33,024 nt of DNA, from the NCBI GenBank assembly GCA_023459275.1, contig JAEWVC010000027.1, positions 1 to 33,024 of the forward strand. Reading direction: 5' to 3'. The notes beneath the pieces were generated by a model. The model had not been told where the DNA came from and searched no databases. It saw only the letters and a program-made list of their open reading frames with translations. Of the stretch, positions 15,163 to 22,327 are shown piece by piece. The first letter of the stretch is position 1, and each line of letters begins with the position of its first letter. The stretch is from Bacillota bacterium. GTDB lineage: Bacteria; Bacillota; Clostridia; Christensenellales; Aristaeellaceae. Position numbers and translations under genes: made by a program.

Positions 15163-16059
15163 TTATGGCGCCGTTCGCGGTATGCCGTTGGAGGCCATGC
15201 ACATAGCAATGAAATCCCGGGCCGCACCCGTCAAATACTTATCCTGGTGCCAAACAAGCTGATCCGGCTGATAAAATGCGGCGTCACCGATGGAGCATGT
15301 CGCCACATATCCTTCCCGAAGTTCATTTTCCACCAGCTGCTCCGGCAGGATTGAAATGCCGATGCCGGCATGCACCGCCTTGACAATGGCCTGCGTGCTG
15401 GCGCATTCCCAAAGCGGGCGCAGCGGAATTCCATGAAGCGCAAAAACATGGTTCAGAAGCTCCCGGCCTACGCTTCCCTCCTCCCGCAGCAGGACCGCGT
15501 TTTCAGCCAGTTCCTTCAGCAGGACGTTCTCCTTTCCCGCCAGCGGGTGCCCAAGCGGCAGGATCGGCAGGAAACGGCTTTTTGAAAATACCTGCACATG
15601 TAATTCCGGCTCGCTGACCTCGCCTTCCAGCAGCGCAAGATCCAATTTGTTGTTCATCAGCGCTTCCTGCAGCACGGAACCGTTGGCGATCATGCTTCTC
15701 AGTTCGATCCCCGGATGGGACGCGCGAAATTGACGGACAAGCCATGGCAGCAGCGCATTGCCCAAGGTAATGCTGGCTCCAACGCGCAGAATGCCAAAGG
15801 TATCCCAGTCCCGCAGACTTTTTTCCATTCGGTCAAACGCATCCACAATATGCAGCGCCTGGGAATAAAGCCGCTTCCCCGCCTCCGTTACAGACAGGCG
15901 CCGGCTGATACGCTCAAAAAGGCATACGCCATAGTAATTTTCCAGCTCCTGTATGGCCCGGGTCACGGCGGGCTGTGTCATATGCAGGCTTTGCGCAGCT
16001 TTGGTAATATTCTGCACCTGATACACCTGGATATAAATCCGCATGTGCCGTATCGTCAT
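15163..16059 (-). CDS. LysR-family transcriptional regulator, divergent from chromate transporters
   Basis: This is a 298-residue regulator. The winged helix-turn-helix covers about residues 13-60 (ITKAAQSLHMTQPAVTRAIQELE), followed by the linker helix. A periplasmic-binding-like effector domain holds LPLGHPLAG and AGIGISILPEQLV. ATG 16059 is preferred because GGAGG lies five bases upstream; an ATG six codons earlier lacks a ribosome binding site. LysR regulators usually control the neighbouring divergent gene, here the transporter pair at 16170. Its ligand is unknown. Confidence 0.93.
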   Translation of the reverse strand: MTIRHMRIYIQVYQVQNITKAAQSLHMTQPAVTRAIQELENYYGVCLFERISRRLSVTEAGKRLYSQALHIVDAFDRMEKSLRDWDTFGILRVGASITLGNALLPWLVRQFRASHPGIELRSMIANGSVLQEALMNNKLDLALLEGEVSEPELHVQVFSKSRFLPILPLGHPLAGKENVLLKELAENAVLLREEGSVGRELLNHVFALHGIPLRPLWECASTQAIVKAVHAGIGISILPEQLVENELREGYVATCSIGDAAFYQPDQLVWHQDKYLTGAARDFIAMCMASNGIPRTAP

Positions 16060-16089
16060 GTCATCCTCCGAATTCATATCAATATAGGC

Positions 16090-16108
16090 ATTATATCAAT
16101 AATATAAT
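16090..16108. promoter_or_regulatory. LysR-type binding site overlapping divergent promoters
   Basis: ATTATAT and ATATAAT are perfect inverted arms around CAATA. The site contains TATAAT on both strands: 16103-16108 forward and 16095-16090 reverse. It could therefore supply the -10 elements of both divergent genes, with -35 regions that are weak. This arrangement fits autorepression plus ligand-dependent activation by the LysR protein. Confidence 0.6.
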
Positions 16109-16169
16109 AGCATTTTACACATCTCCCTTCAAGAGGTATCATACATGTGCAAAGGAGGAAGGAACAAGG

Positions 16170-16754
16170 ATGGAAGCAGCCCAGCGCATGCCCAAAAGGC
16201 GCATATTGACCCACCTGTTTTTTACGATGCTCTATATCAGCACCTTCACGTTTGGCGGAGGCTTCGTGATCATCACGTTTATGAAGCGCAAGTTCGTGGA
16301 CGATCTGCATTGGATCGACGAAGCGGAGATGCTGGACCTGGCGGCACTGGCCCAGTCTTCCCCGGGCGCCATTGCGGTGAATGTTTCGATTCTGGTAGGA
16401 TGGCGCGTCGGCGGCCTTTGGGGGATGATTGTTTCCGTCCTTGGCACCATATTGCCTCCTCTTTTGATCCTGTCCGTTGTCTCGCTTTTCTACGCGGCCT
16501 TTGCCACGAACCCTTATGTGGCCGTGCTGCTCAAGGGCATGCAGGCCGGCGTCGCGGCCATCATTCTGGACGTGGCCTTTTCCCTGGGCACAGCAGTGCT
16601 CAAGGAACGGTCGCTCTTCCATAACGGAATCATGCTGGCGGCGTTTCTTGCAACGTTTTTCTTCGGTGTCAACGTCATGTTCATCATTCTTGCGGCGGCA
16701 CTGCTTGGCGTGGCGGCGGCCATGCGGCACCGGCACCGGGAGGCGCGCACATGA
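16170..16754 (+). CDS. Chromate transporter-family protein, short type, first half
   Basis: This 194-residue membrane protein is one half of the CHR superfamily. YISTFTFGGGFVIITFMKRKFVD corresponds to the conserved FGGG region, and LAQSSPGAIAVNVSILVGWRVGG to the conserved AQxxPGP-like motif, here PGA. About five to six hydrophobic segments are visible. It overlaps the next gene by 4 bp (ATGA), so the pair is coupled as in two-gene CHR-S systems. Family members export chromate; in anaerobes the natural substrate is often uncertain, so chromate resistance is not assured. Confidence 0.9.
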   Translation: MEAAQRMPKRRILTHLFFTMLYISTFTFGGGFVIITFMKRKFVDDLHWIDEAEMLDLAALAQSSPGAIAVNVSILVGWRVGGLWGMIVSVLGTILPPLLILSVVSLFYAAFATNPYVAVLLKGMQAGVAAIILDVAFSLGTAVLKERSLFHNGIMLAAFLATFFFGVNVMFIILAAALLGVAAAMRHRHREART

Positions 16755-17317
16755 TTTATTTGAAACTGCTGTTTAGCTTCATGCAGATCGGCCTGTTCAG
16801 CATCGGTGGCGGGTATGCGGCCATTCCTCTGATCCAGCACCAGGCCGTCGCGGTCCATCATTGGCTGTCCATGGGGGAATTTACCGACTTGATCACCATT
16901 GCCGAAATGACCCCCGGACCCATCGCGGTGAATTCCGCCACCTTTGTGGGTACGCGCATTGCCGGCCCGGGAGGCGCGCTGGCGGCAACGCTGGGGTGCA
17001 TTCTGCCCTCCTGCCTGATCGTTTCCCTGCTTGCGTATCTGTACTTCAAGTATCAAAAACTCTCCCTGCTGCAGCACGTCCTGGCCAGCCTTCGCCCCGC
17101 CGTAGTCGCGCTCATCGCTTCCGCCGGCCTGTCCATCCTGCAGTTGGTATTGTTTCAAGGCGCCGTCATGGGGCTCAATACCATCCACTGGCTGGGCGCA
17201 GGGCTGTTTGTTCTTTCGCTGGTCCTTCTTCGCAAATGGAAGCTGAGCCCCATTCTCACCATGGGCATATGCGGCCTCATCAGCCTTGGCGCAAATTTTT
17301 TGTTTGGAGTGGGTTGA
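16751..17317 (+). CDS. Chromate transporter-family protein, short type, second half
   Basis: This 188-residue partner of the previous gene carries the same topology. FMQIGLFSIGGGYAAIPLIQHQ contains the GGGYAxIP motif, and IAEMTPGPIAVNSATFVGTRIAG the canonical TPGPIAVN motif. The two half-transporters would assemble with opposite membrane orientation. Its ATG overlaps the stop of the first half. A small gene follows 2 bp after its stop. Confidence 0.92.
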   Translation: MIYLKLLFSFMQIGLFSIGGGYAAIPLIQHQAVAVHHWLSMGEFTDLITIAEMTPGPIAVNSATFVGTRIAGPGGALAATLGCILPSCLIVSLLAYLYFKYQKLSLLQHVLASLRPAVVALIASAGLSILQLVLFQGAVMGLNTIHWLGAGLFVLSLVLLRKWKLSPILTMGICGLISLGANFLFGVG

Positions 17318-17319
17318 AT

Positions 17320-17784
17320 ATGGAATGGATCGCAAAACAAAAAAGGCTTCACCGGATCATTCTTGACCCTTCCGGGAGGACCGTCGCACAAGTACGGTAC
17401 GGAGGCCATGGATACCGGCTATGTTCACAGGACGGAAAGCCCTTTACAAACGTGTCGGAGGATCAATCCCTGCATTTTACGATTACCGGAAAAGCCGCCG
17501 CAGGCTCCGCCCGGATAAAACTGTCCGACAATAGCCCTGCTCTATTCCCGCCCCGTGCGGAATCCCTTTCCCTGGATTGGGGAAAGGAGTCGCTGCTGCT
17601 GCGGCAGTCCCCCGGCAGGGAAATCTCCGTCTGGCGCGGCAACAGGCTGATCGGAAGCGTAAAGGGATTGCTCCACCATGACACGCACCTGACGCTTCCC
17701 AAAACAGCCACCCGGGAGATGGCCGCCCTGGTGTATGCGCTGGCAGACCGCATGGCACGCGAGGACGACATCGACATTGTGTAA
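17320..17784 (+). CDS. Hypothetical protein, possible LURP-one/tubby-like fold
   Basis: This 154-residue cytoplasmic protein has no signal peptide or membrane helix. It is rich in short beta-type segments (RIILDPSGRTVAQVRYGG, LSLDWGKESLLLRQSPG) and ends in a helix (REMAALVYALADRMARED). This layout resembles LURP-one/tubby C-terminal-like proteins, but similarity is not strong enough to name a family. The ATG is two bases after the transporter's stop, with GGAG upstream, so it belongs to the same operon. Confidence 0.65.
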   Translation: MEWIAKQKRLHRIILDPSGRTVAQVRYGGHGYRLCSQDGKPFTNVSEDQSLHFTITGKAAAGSARIKLSDNSPALFPPRAESLSLDWGKESLLLRQSPGREISVWRGNRLIGSVKGLLHHDTHLTLPKTATREMAALVYALADRMAREDDIDIV

Positions 17785-17874
17785 CAATGGCCCCCGGACA
17801 TTGAGATTCCGGCGTAACTGTGTTATCATAACATTCCTGCGGCACCGCCGCAAATACGGCAAGGGAGAACGAGC

Positions 17875-18102
17875 ATGGCAGATCTTACGCAAGCGGAAAA
17901 GGCCATGGAAAAGGCACTGGACCCCGAAGGAGCAAAGCGCAGGAGTTGGTCCGGCTTTGTGGAGGGGGATGTGGTCGCCTTCTTTGACGCCAACGAACTG
18001 GAAAAGCTCACCCTGGAGGATGGCAAGGGCAACAAGGCCAAGCTTACGCGCATCAAGGACAACGGCATCAAGATTGAATATACCTCCTCCATTGTGCTGT
18101 AA
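17875..18102 (+). CDS. Small conserved-looking hypothetical protein (75 residues)
   Basis: This highly charged protein has many Lys, Glu and Asp residues, a predicted N-terminal amphipathic helix and a C-terminal beta region (KLTRIKDNGIKIEYTSSIVL). No signal peptide or known motif is seen. The ribosome binding site AAGGGAGAA and the clear terminator just after it support it as a real, single-gene unit. TGTTATCATAAC at about 17820-17831 could belong to its promoter region, but I cannot assign boxes with confidence. Confidence 0.65.
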   Translation: MADLTQAEKAMEKALDPEGAKRRSWSGFVEGDVVAFFDANELEKLTLEDGKGNKAKLTRIKDNGIKIEYTSSIVL

Positions 18103-18124
18103 GAAAGCGCAGCCGCTTCACTCC

Positions 18125-18166
18125 AAAAGCAAAAACCGCCTTTTTCGGCGGCTTTTGCTTTATTTT
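18125..18166. terminator. Bidirectional intrinsic terminator
   Basis: CCGCC and GGCGG close on a TTTTTC loop, extended by AAAAGCAAAA/TTTTGCTT arms with one mismatch, and followed by TTTATTTT. It ends the 75-residue gene. The far arm overlaps the last codon of the minus-strand permease gene ending at 18160, so it can also stop that operon. Confidence 0.85.
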
Positions 18167-18987
18167 GCTTCCAGAACCCGTCTTCGTGTCACATACTTTT
18201 CAAGGATGGTCACGCCGTAATACATGACGCCCGCCAGCGTGCACAAGATGACCACGCTGCTCATGACGATGTCCAGCTTGAACACCTGCCCGCCGTACAC
18301 GATCAGATAGCCCAGGCCCGCCCTGGAGATCAGGAACTCACCGACGATTACGCCTACCCAGCTCATCCCCACGGAGAGCTTCAGCGCGGATACCATGGTG
18401 GGTATATTGGCCGGCAGCACCACCATATAAAGAATCTGCAGCTTGGAGGCGCCAAAGGCGCGCATCAGCATGATCTTTTCTTGAGACACGCTTGAAAAAC
18501 CGGTGGAAACGCTGGTGATGGCCACAACAACGCTCACCAGCACGGCAATGGTGACAATGGCCGGGATGCCCGTACCCATCCACACGATCAGTACGGGGCC
18601 CAAGGCGATCTTCGGCAGGGAATTGAGGATCACAAGATAGGGGTCCAGCACTCTGGCAAGGCGCGGGAACCACCATAGCAAAATGGCGGTCACCACACCC
18701 AAACCGGTGCCCAGCACAAACCCCAGGAAGGTTTCCCACAGGGTATACAGGATGTGCTTGAGCAGATGGCCCGTGGCAAACAGGGAAACAATTGTCGTTG
18801 CGATTCGGCTGGGGGAACTAAAGATAAAGGGGTCCATCAGGTCAAGGCGCGTGCTTATTTCCCAAAGCGCCAGCGCCGCGGCCAGCAGCAGGATTCTGAA
18901 AAATTGGACCAGCAGCTTATCCCGCCTGATTCCCCGCAAATAATATTCCCGTGCTTGGGAAAGGCCTGCCGTCCTACGCATGCGCAT
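18160..18987 (-). CDS. ABC importer permease, SsuC/TauC-like
   Basis: This 275-residue membrane protein has about six hydrophobic segments and the coupling loop RAFGASKLQILYMVVLPANIPTMVSALKL, which is typical of binding-protein-dependent permeases of the nitrate/sulfonate/taurine type. GMSWVGVIVGEFL is another family mark. The start is uncertain: ATG 18987 is 4 bases, and ATG 18981 is 10 bases, after AAGGAG. Either overlaps the ATPase stop. Substrate cannot be read from the permease. Confidence 0.9.
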   Translation of the reverse strand: MRMRRTAGLSQAREYYLRGIRRDKLLVQFFRILLLAAALALWEISTRLDLMDPFIFSSPSRIATTIVSLFATGHLLKHILYTLWETFLGFVLGTGLGVVTAILLWWFPRLARVLDPYLVILNSLPKIALGPVLIVWMGTGIPAIVTIAVLVSVVVAITSVSTGFSSVSQEKIMLMRAFGASKLQILYMVVLPANIPTMVSALKLSVGMSWVGVIVGEFLISRAGLGYLIVYGGQVFKLDIVMSSVVILCTLAGVMYYGVTILEKYVTRRRVLEAK

Positions 18988-19738
18988 CCATCTCCTTCCA
19001 AATACAATTGAAATACGTTTGAAAGGAGGGAAGATTGCGCCGCATAAGGGGAGGGACGCCGGGCATATCGATTTCCAGGCTGCGCTTTACCGTGGCGGGC
19101 CGCCCTGTCAGCACGATGATTCTGTCCGCAACGCTGATAGCCTCCGCGATATCGTGGGTCACAAATAGCGCCGTTTTGTGCTCGGAGCGGATGATGGCAC
19201 TGATTTCATCTCCCAGTGTCAGCCGGGTTTGATAATCCAGCGCCGAAAAGGGTTCATCCAGCAGTAGCACCTTGGGATCCACCGCCAGCGTCCGTATCAG
19301 CGCCGCACGCTGGCGCATGCCGCCGGAAAGCTCCGAAGGATATTGGTTGGCGAAGTCATACAGCCCGTACTTTTTCAGCAAATCAAGCGCCCGGCCCCTT
19401 CCATTTTTCACTGTGCCCCGCACCTGAAGCCCCAGCAGCACATTTTGCCACACCGTTCTCCATTCAAACAGATGATCCCTCTGAAACATGTATCCGATGC
19501 TGGCACCCGGCCCCTCCACCTCCCTGCCCATCAGGGATATGCTGCCGGCGCTTAATCGTATCAGCCCTGCGATCAAGGACAGCAGGGAGGTCTTTCCGCA
19601 GCCGGAGGGCCCCACGATGGCCAGGAACTCCCCTTCCTTCACCTCCAGACAAAAATCCCTGATGGCGTTGGTCTCCATGTTCAGACTGTTATAATCCAGG
19701 GAGACATGCTTCAGGCTGAGTATCGGTTCCATGGGCAT
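18974..19738 (-). CDS. ABC importer ATPase, SsuB/TauB-like
   Basis: This 254-residue ATPase has Walker A GPSGCGKT, Q-loop YMFQRDHLFEWRTVWQN, signature LSGGMRQR, Walker B VLLLDEPFSALD and the switch histidine in FVTHDIAEA. The FEWRTVWQN segment is typical of the sulfonate/taurine/nitrate subgroup. The ATG at 19738 follows AAAGGAA. Its stop overlaps the permease start, so the two are coupled; the binding protein gene lies upstream beyond a hairpin. Confidence 0.93.
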   Translation of the reverse strand: MPMEPILSLKHVSLDYNSLNMETNAIRDFCLEVKEGEFLAIVGPSGCGKTSLLSLIAGLIRLSAGSISLMGREVEGPGASIGYMFQRDHLFEWRTVWQNVLLGLQVRGTVKNGRGRALDLLKKYGLYDFANQYPSELSGGMRQRAALIRTLAVDPKVLLLDEPFSALDYQTRLTLGDEISAIIRSEHKTALFVTHDIAEAISVADRIIVLTGRPATVKRSLEIDMPGVPPLMRRNLPSFQTYFNCIWKEMDAHA

Positions 19739-19824
19739 CGTCCATTCCTTTCATTTGACTTAGGCACAAAATGTAATGCTCCACCGCCATCTTCCTATAA
19801 AATGAAGTTTTTGAGGGTGGGGCA

Positions 19825-19858
19825 CGGGAGGGAACTTTTTTCAAAAAGTTACCTCCCG
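19825..19858 (-). terminator. Intra-operon hairpin between binding protein and ATPase genes
   Basis: A 16-position stem with one G-A mismatch closes on a TC loop, 13 bp after the binding protein stop codon. Its 5' neighbour on the plus strand (ATGAAGTTT...GGGTGGGGCACGGG) resembles the sequence flanking the hairpin at 308-345. Inside an ABC operon such a stem often lets the binding protein be made in excess over the ATPase and permease. The rest of 19739-19871 shows nothing else. Confidence 0.7.
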
Positions 19859-19871
19859 CCCTGCACCTCCG

Positions 19872-20858
19872 CTACTGAGCCGCCGCCATCTGGGCGAGGG
19901 TATTGTCCACGAGCGCCTCAAAAGGTACCCTGGCCGACAGTTCCCCGGCCTCCTCAATGATATCCTGCATCCTTGCAAACGCGTCTTCCTGCATCACGGG
20001 AGTCTTGCACCAGGCGCCGATCCGCTGGTAGTTCTCCGCCACGGCGGTAAGCAGCGTCACGTCCGAATCCGGGAATTGCGGCATGATCACCTGGGCAACC
20101 TCCTGCGGGGTATGCGCTGCCACCCATTCCTGTCCTTTTGCAATGGCGCTGATGAACCGCCGGTACAGATCAAAATCCTCCTTGAGCATGCTCTTTTTCA
20201 CCATATAGGCGGTATACGGCGCTTCTCCGCTCTCCGCGCCCACGGAAGCCACGATGTATCCCTTGCCCGCCTGCTGGCATAGGCTGGCCGTAGGCTCAAA
20301 CAGAGTAACATACTCGGCATCGCTGCCTTCAAAGGCCCCTGCCATCAGATTGAACTGGATATCTGTCCGTACATTCACATCCACGCCCGGGATCAATCCC
20401 TTTTGCTTGAGCACATATTCCAACGTCATCAGCGGCATGCCGCCGGGGCGGCCACCAATGATGGTGCTCCCCTCAAGCTTCGCCCAGTCAAACGCATCAT
20501 CCATCTGGCGGCCCACCAGAAAGGAACCATCGCAATTGGTTAATTGCCCTATGATCAGAGCATGGTCCTCCTTGCCCTGATTGTATACGTATACCGCCGT
20601 TTCCGGCCCCATCAGCCCTATGTCCGCTTCCCCCGCCAACACGGCGGTCATGCTTCTGTCCGATCCCCCGCCGTTGACCAGATCAATTTCAATGCCTTCC
20701 TCCCTGAAAAAGCCCAATTCCATGGCGGCGTATTGTGGTGCGTAGAATACGGAATGCGTTACCTCGTTGAGCGTTACCTTTTGGAGTGTTTCCTGTGCGG
20801 CCCCGCCAACGGCAAACAGAACCACTGCAGCCACCATCAATACGAGAGCTCTTTTCAT
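19872..20858 (-). CDS. ABC importer substrate-binding protein, NMT1/SsuA-like
   Basis: This 328-residue secreted protein has a signal peptide ending VGGAAQE. The mature start KVTLNEVTHSVFYAPQYAAMELGFFREEGI is the usual opening of NMT1/THI5/SsuA binding proteins, and LAGEADIGLMGPETAVYVYNQG is the matching second motif. No lipobox cysteine is present, as for MetQ. The ATG at 20858 follows AAGGAGG; a longer frame to 21050 lacks any ribosome binding site and family similarity. Candidates for the substrate are sulfonates, nitrate or thiamine precursors. No thiamine riboswitch was seen upstream, so the substrate remains open. Confidence 0.9.
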   Translation of the reverse strand: MKRALVLMVAAVVLFAVGGAAQETLQKVTLNEVTHSVFYAPQYAAMELGFFREEGIEIDLVNGGGSDRSMTAVLAGEADIGLMGPETAVYVYNQGKEDHALIIGQLTNCDGSFLVGRQMDDAFDWAKLEGSTIIGGRPGGMPLMTLEYVLKQKGLIPGVDVNVRTDIQFNLMAGAFEGSDAEYVTLFEPTASLCQQAGKGYIVASVGAESGEAPYTAYMVKKSMLKEDFDLYRRFISAIAKGQEWVAAHTPQEVAQVIMPQFPDSDVTLLTAVAENYQRIGAWCKTPVMQEDAFARMQDIIEEAGELSARVPFEALVDNTLAQMAAAQ

Positions 20859-21016
20859 AAAACCCCCTCCTTTGTGATGCATCCTATGTTGGAGCGCCGG
20901 TTCTGTGCGCATCTGCAGGCACTTCCACCCATAAAATCCCGATGCCCGGTGTGCTGTGCGCATTCTTTTTGAAAGTATGGCTCCTTTGATACTGGGATAT
21001 TTTACATTCTGATTTG

Positions 21017-21046
21017 TTGACTTCTTTCGCCAAATAATGGTATACT
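21017..21046 (+). promoter_or_regulatory. Promoter of the DUF3048 gene
   Basis: TTGACT (21017-21022) and TATACT (21041-21046) are separated by 18 bp, giving a start near 21053 and a leader of about 94 bases. The rest of the 288-bp gap (20859-21146) would also contain the promoter for the ABC operon on the minus strand, where I find no clear -35/-10 pair. Confidence 0.7.
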
Positions 21047-21146
21047 GCATACGTTTGTAGCCGTGATAGTATGCTTATTCTCCGGCGTTTTCCGTGTTTG
21101 GGATGTCCCTGGCGAATACGTAAATATTTTTCAAGGAGGATTTTTC

Positions 21147-22244
21147 ATGAAAAAGTTCCTTTGTGTATTTTTGGCATTCCTGTGTATCGCTGTATCGGTG
21201 CCAAGAACACAGGCGGACACCGTAAGAACCATCATCCAGGACGAGGAAAACAGGGGAATTCAGGTCAAGGGGCTAGGCAGTAACGGGAATTTCTCTACAA
21301 ATCCGGAAATCGCCGGCCAGAGCCCTACCACAGGGCTTCCCTGGGACGGAACTTATTATATGCCGATGCTGGTGCAGATCGACAACGCGGCCGGCGGGCT
21401 TGGCTACCGCGCGCCGTGGGGTGCCTCTTATGCGGATATCATGTATGAAACGCCGCTGCACAGGACAGGTGAAACGCGCCTCTCCTTTCTGTTCAGCGAT
21501 TATGTCCCCGACAGCGTAGGGCCTGTCCGCTCCGCCCGCGTCACCCACGTGGAGTTGCGGGAGGAATGGGATTGCGGCTTCGTCTTCTACGGGGGACAGC
21601 CGTATGAAGGCACAAGCATCGACGATGCCTTCCGTGCCACGGGCGCCACTAAAAAGGGTGTGCTGTTCAGCGGCATCGTTTCCTCCACCAAGCCTTGGAA
21701 GAAATATTATACCAAGGTAAAAGGCCTCGCCAGCCCTCATGATATGGATGCCAATGTCATGGCGATGCGGGATTTGATCCCTGCCGATTTTAAAGCGCCT
21801 TCCCGTCCGTATCTGTTTACGGACGCCTTGCCGGAACTGGGCGACTTCGCCGGGAATATTTCCATCACTATGCCCAAGAAGGATTATTCCTCCAGCTTTA
21901 CGTATGAACCGACCAGCAACGTCTATCTACGGTATGTGAACGGAGAGCAATACATTGACAAGACCACCCAGGAGCAGCTTTCCTTCTCCAACGTAATCAT
22001 TCAGCGCACCGAGGTATCCTATTATAAAAACGCTGCTGACCGTCCCGTGACGGTAAATATCGGTTCCGGCAATGCGGATATATTCATTGGCGGACGGTAC
22101 ATCCCCGGCTATTGGATGCGTACAGGCATGAACCAGCGGACAGTATTCTTCGATCAGGAAGGCAAAGAGCTGCAGCTGCAAAGAGGAAAAACTTTTATCT
22201 GCATCACGGATTATAGCACGCCTGTTTCTTATACGGCTGATTGA
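21147..22244 (+). CDS. Secreted DUF3048 (YerB-like) protein
   Basis: This 365-residue protein has an N-terminal signal sequence (MKKFLCVFLAFLCIAVSV). DUF3048 marks are YMPMLVQIDNAAGG, GASYADIMYE, VGPVRSAR and FVFYGGQPYEG. The C-terminal part (YLRYVNGE.YID......FSNVIIQ and GxWxRTGM-like PGYWMRTGMNQRTVFFDQEG) completes the two-domain fold. YerB-family proteins are envelope proteins of unknown function. The usual lipobox of YerB homologues is not evident here. The start at 21147 has AAGGAGGA six bases upstream. It stands alone, convergent with the next gene and sharing its terminator. Confidence 0.9.
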   Translation: MKKFLCVFLAFLCIAVSVPRTQADTVRTIIQDEENRGIQVKGLGSNGNFSTNPEIAGQSPTTGLPWDGTYYMPMLVQIDNAAGGLGYRAPWGASYADIMYETPLHRTGETRLSFLFSDYVPDSVGPVRSARVTHVELREEWDCGFVFYGGQPYEGTSIDDAFRATGATKKGVLFSGIVSSTKPWKKYYTKVKGLASPHDMDANVMAMRDLIPADFKAPSRPYLFTDALPELGDFAGNISITMPKKDYSSSFTYEPTSNVYLRYVNGEQYIDKTTQEQLSFSNVIIQRTEVSYYKNAADRPVTVNIGSGNADIFIGGRYIPGYWMRTGMNQRTVFFDQEGKELQLQRGKTFICITDYSTPVSYTAD

Positions 22245-22252
22245 CAGATTCC

Positions 22253-22291
22253 AAAAAGAGCCGCCCGCAATGCTTGCGGACGGCTCTTTTT
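22253..22291. terminator. Bidirectional terminator between convergent genes
   Basis: AAAAAGAGCCG and CGGCTCTTTTT arms, one C-A mismatch, then CCGCA/TGCGG close on a short loop. The A-run on one side and T-run on the other let it work for the DUF3048 gene (plus) and the secreted protein gene ending at 22328 (minus). Confidence 0.92.
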
Positions 22292-22327
22292 ACATGCTCC
22301 CACGGACAGAACGCCAGCCTGCGCGGT

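Noticed and set aside
20859..21062. Thiamine (TPP) riboswitch upstream of the NMT1-like binding protein
   Set aside because: No CTGAGA or ACCTGATCTGG-like block is present on the minus strand.
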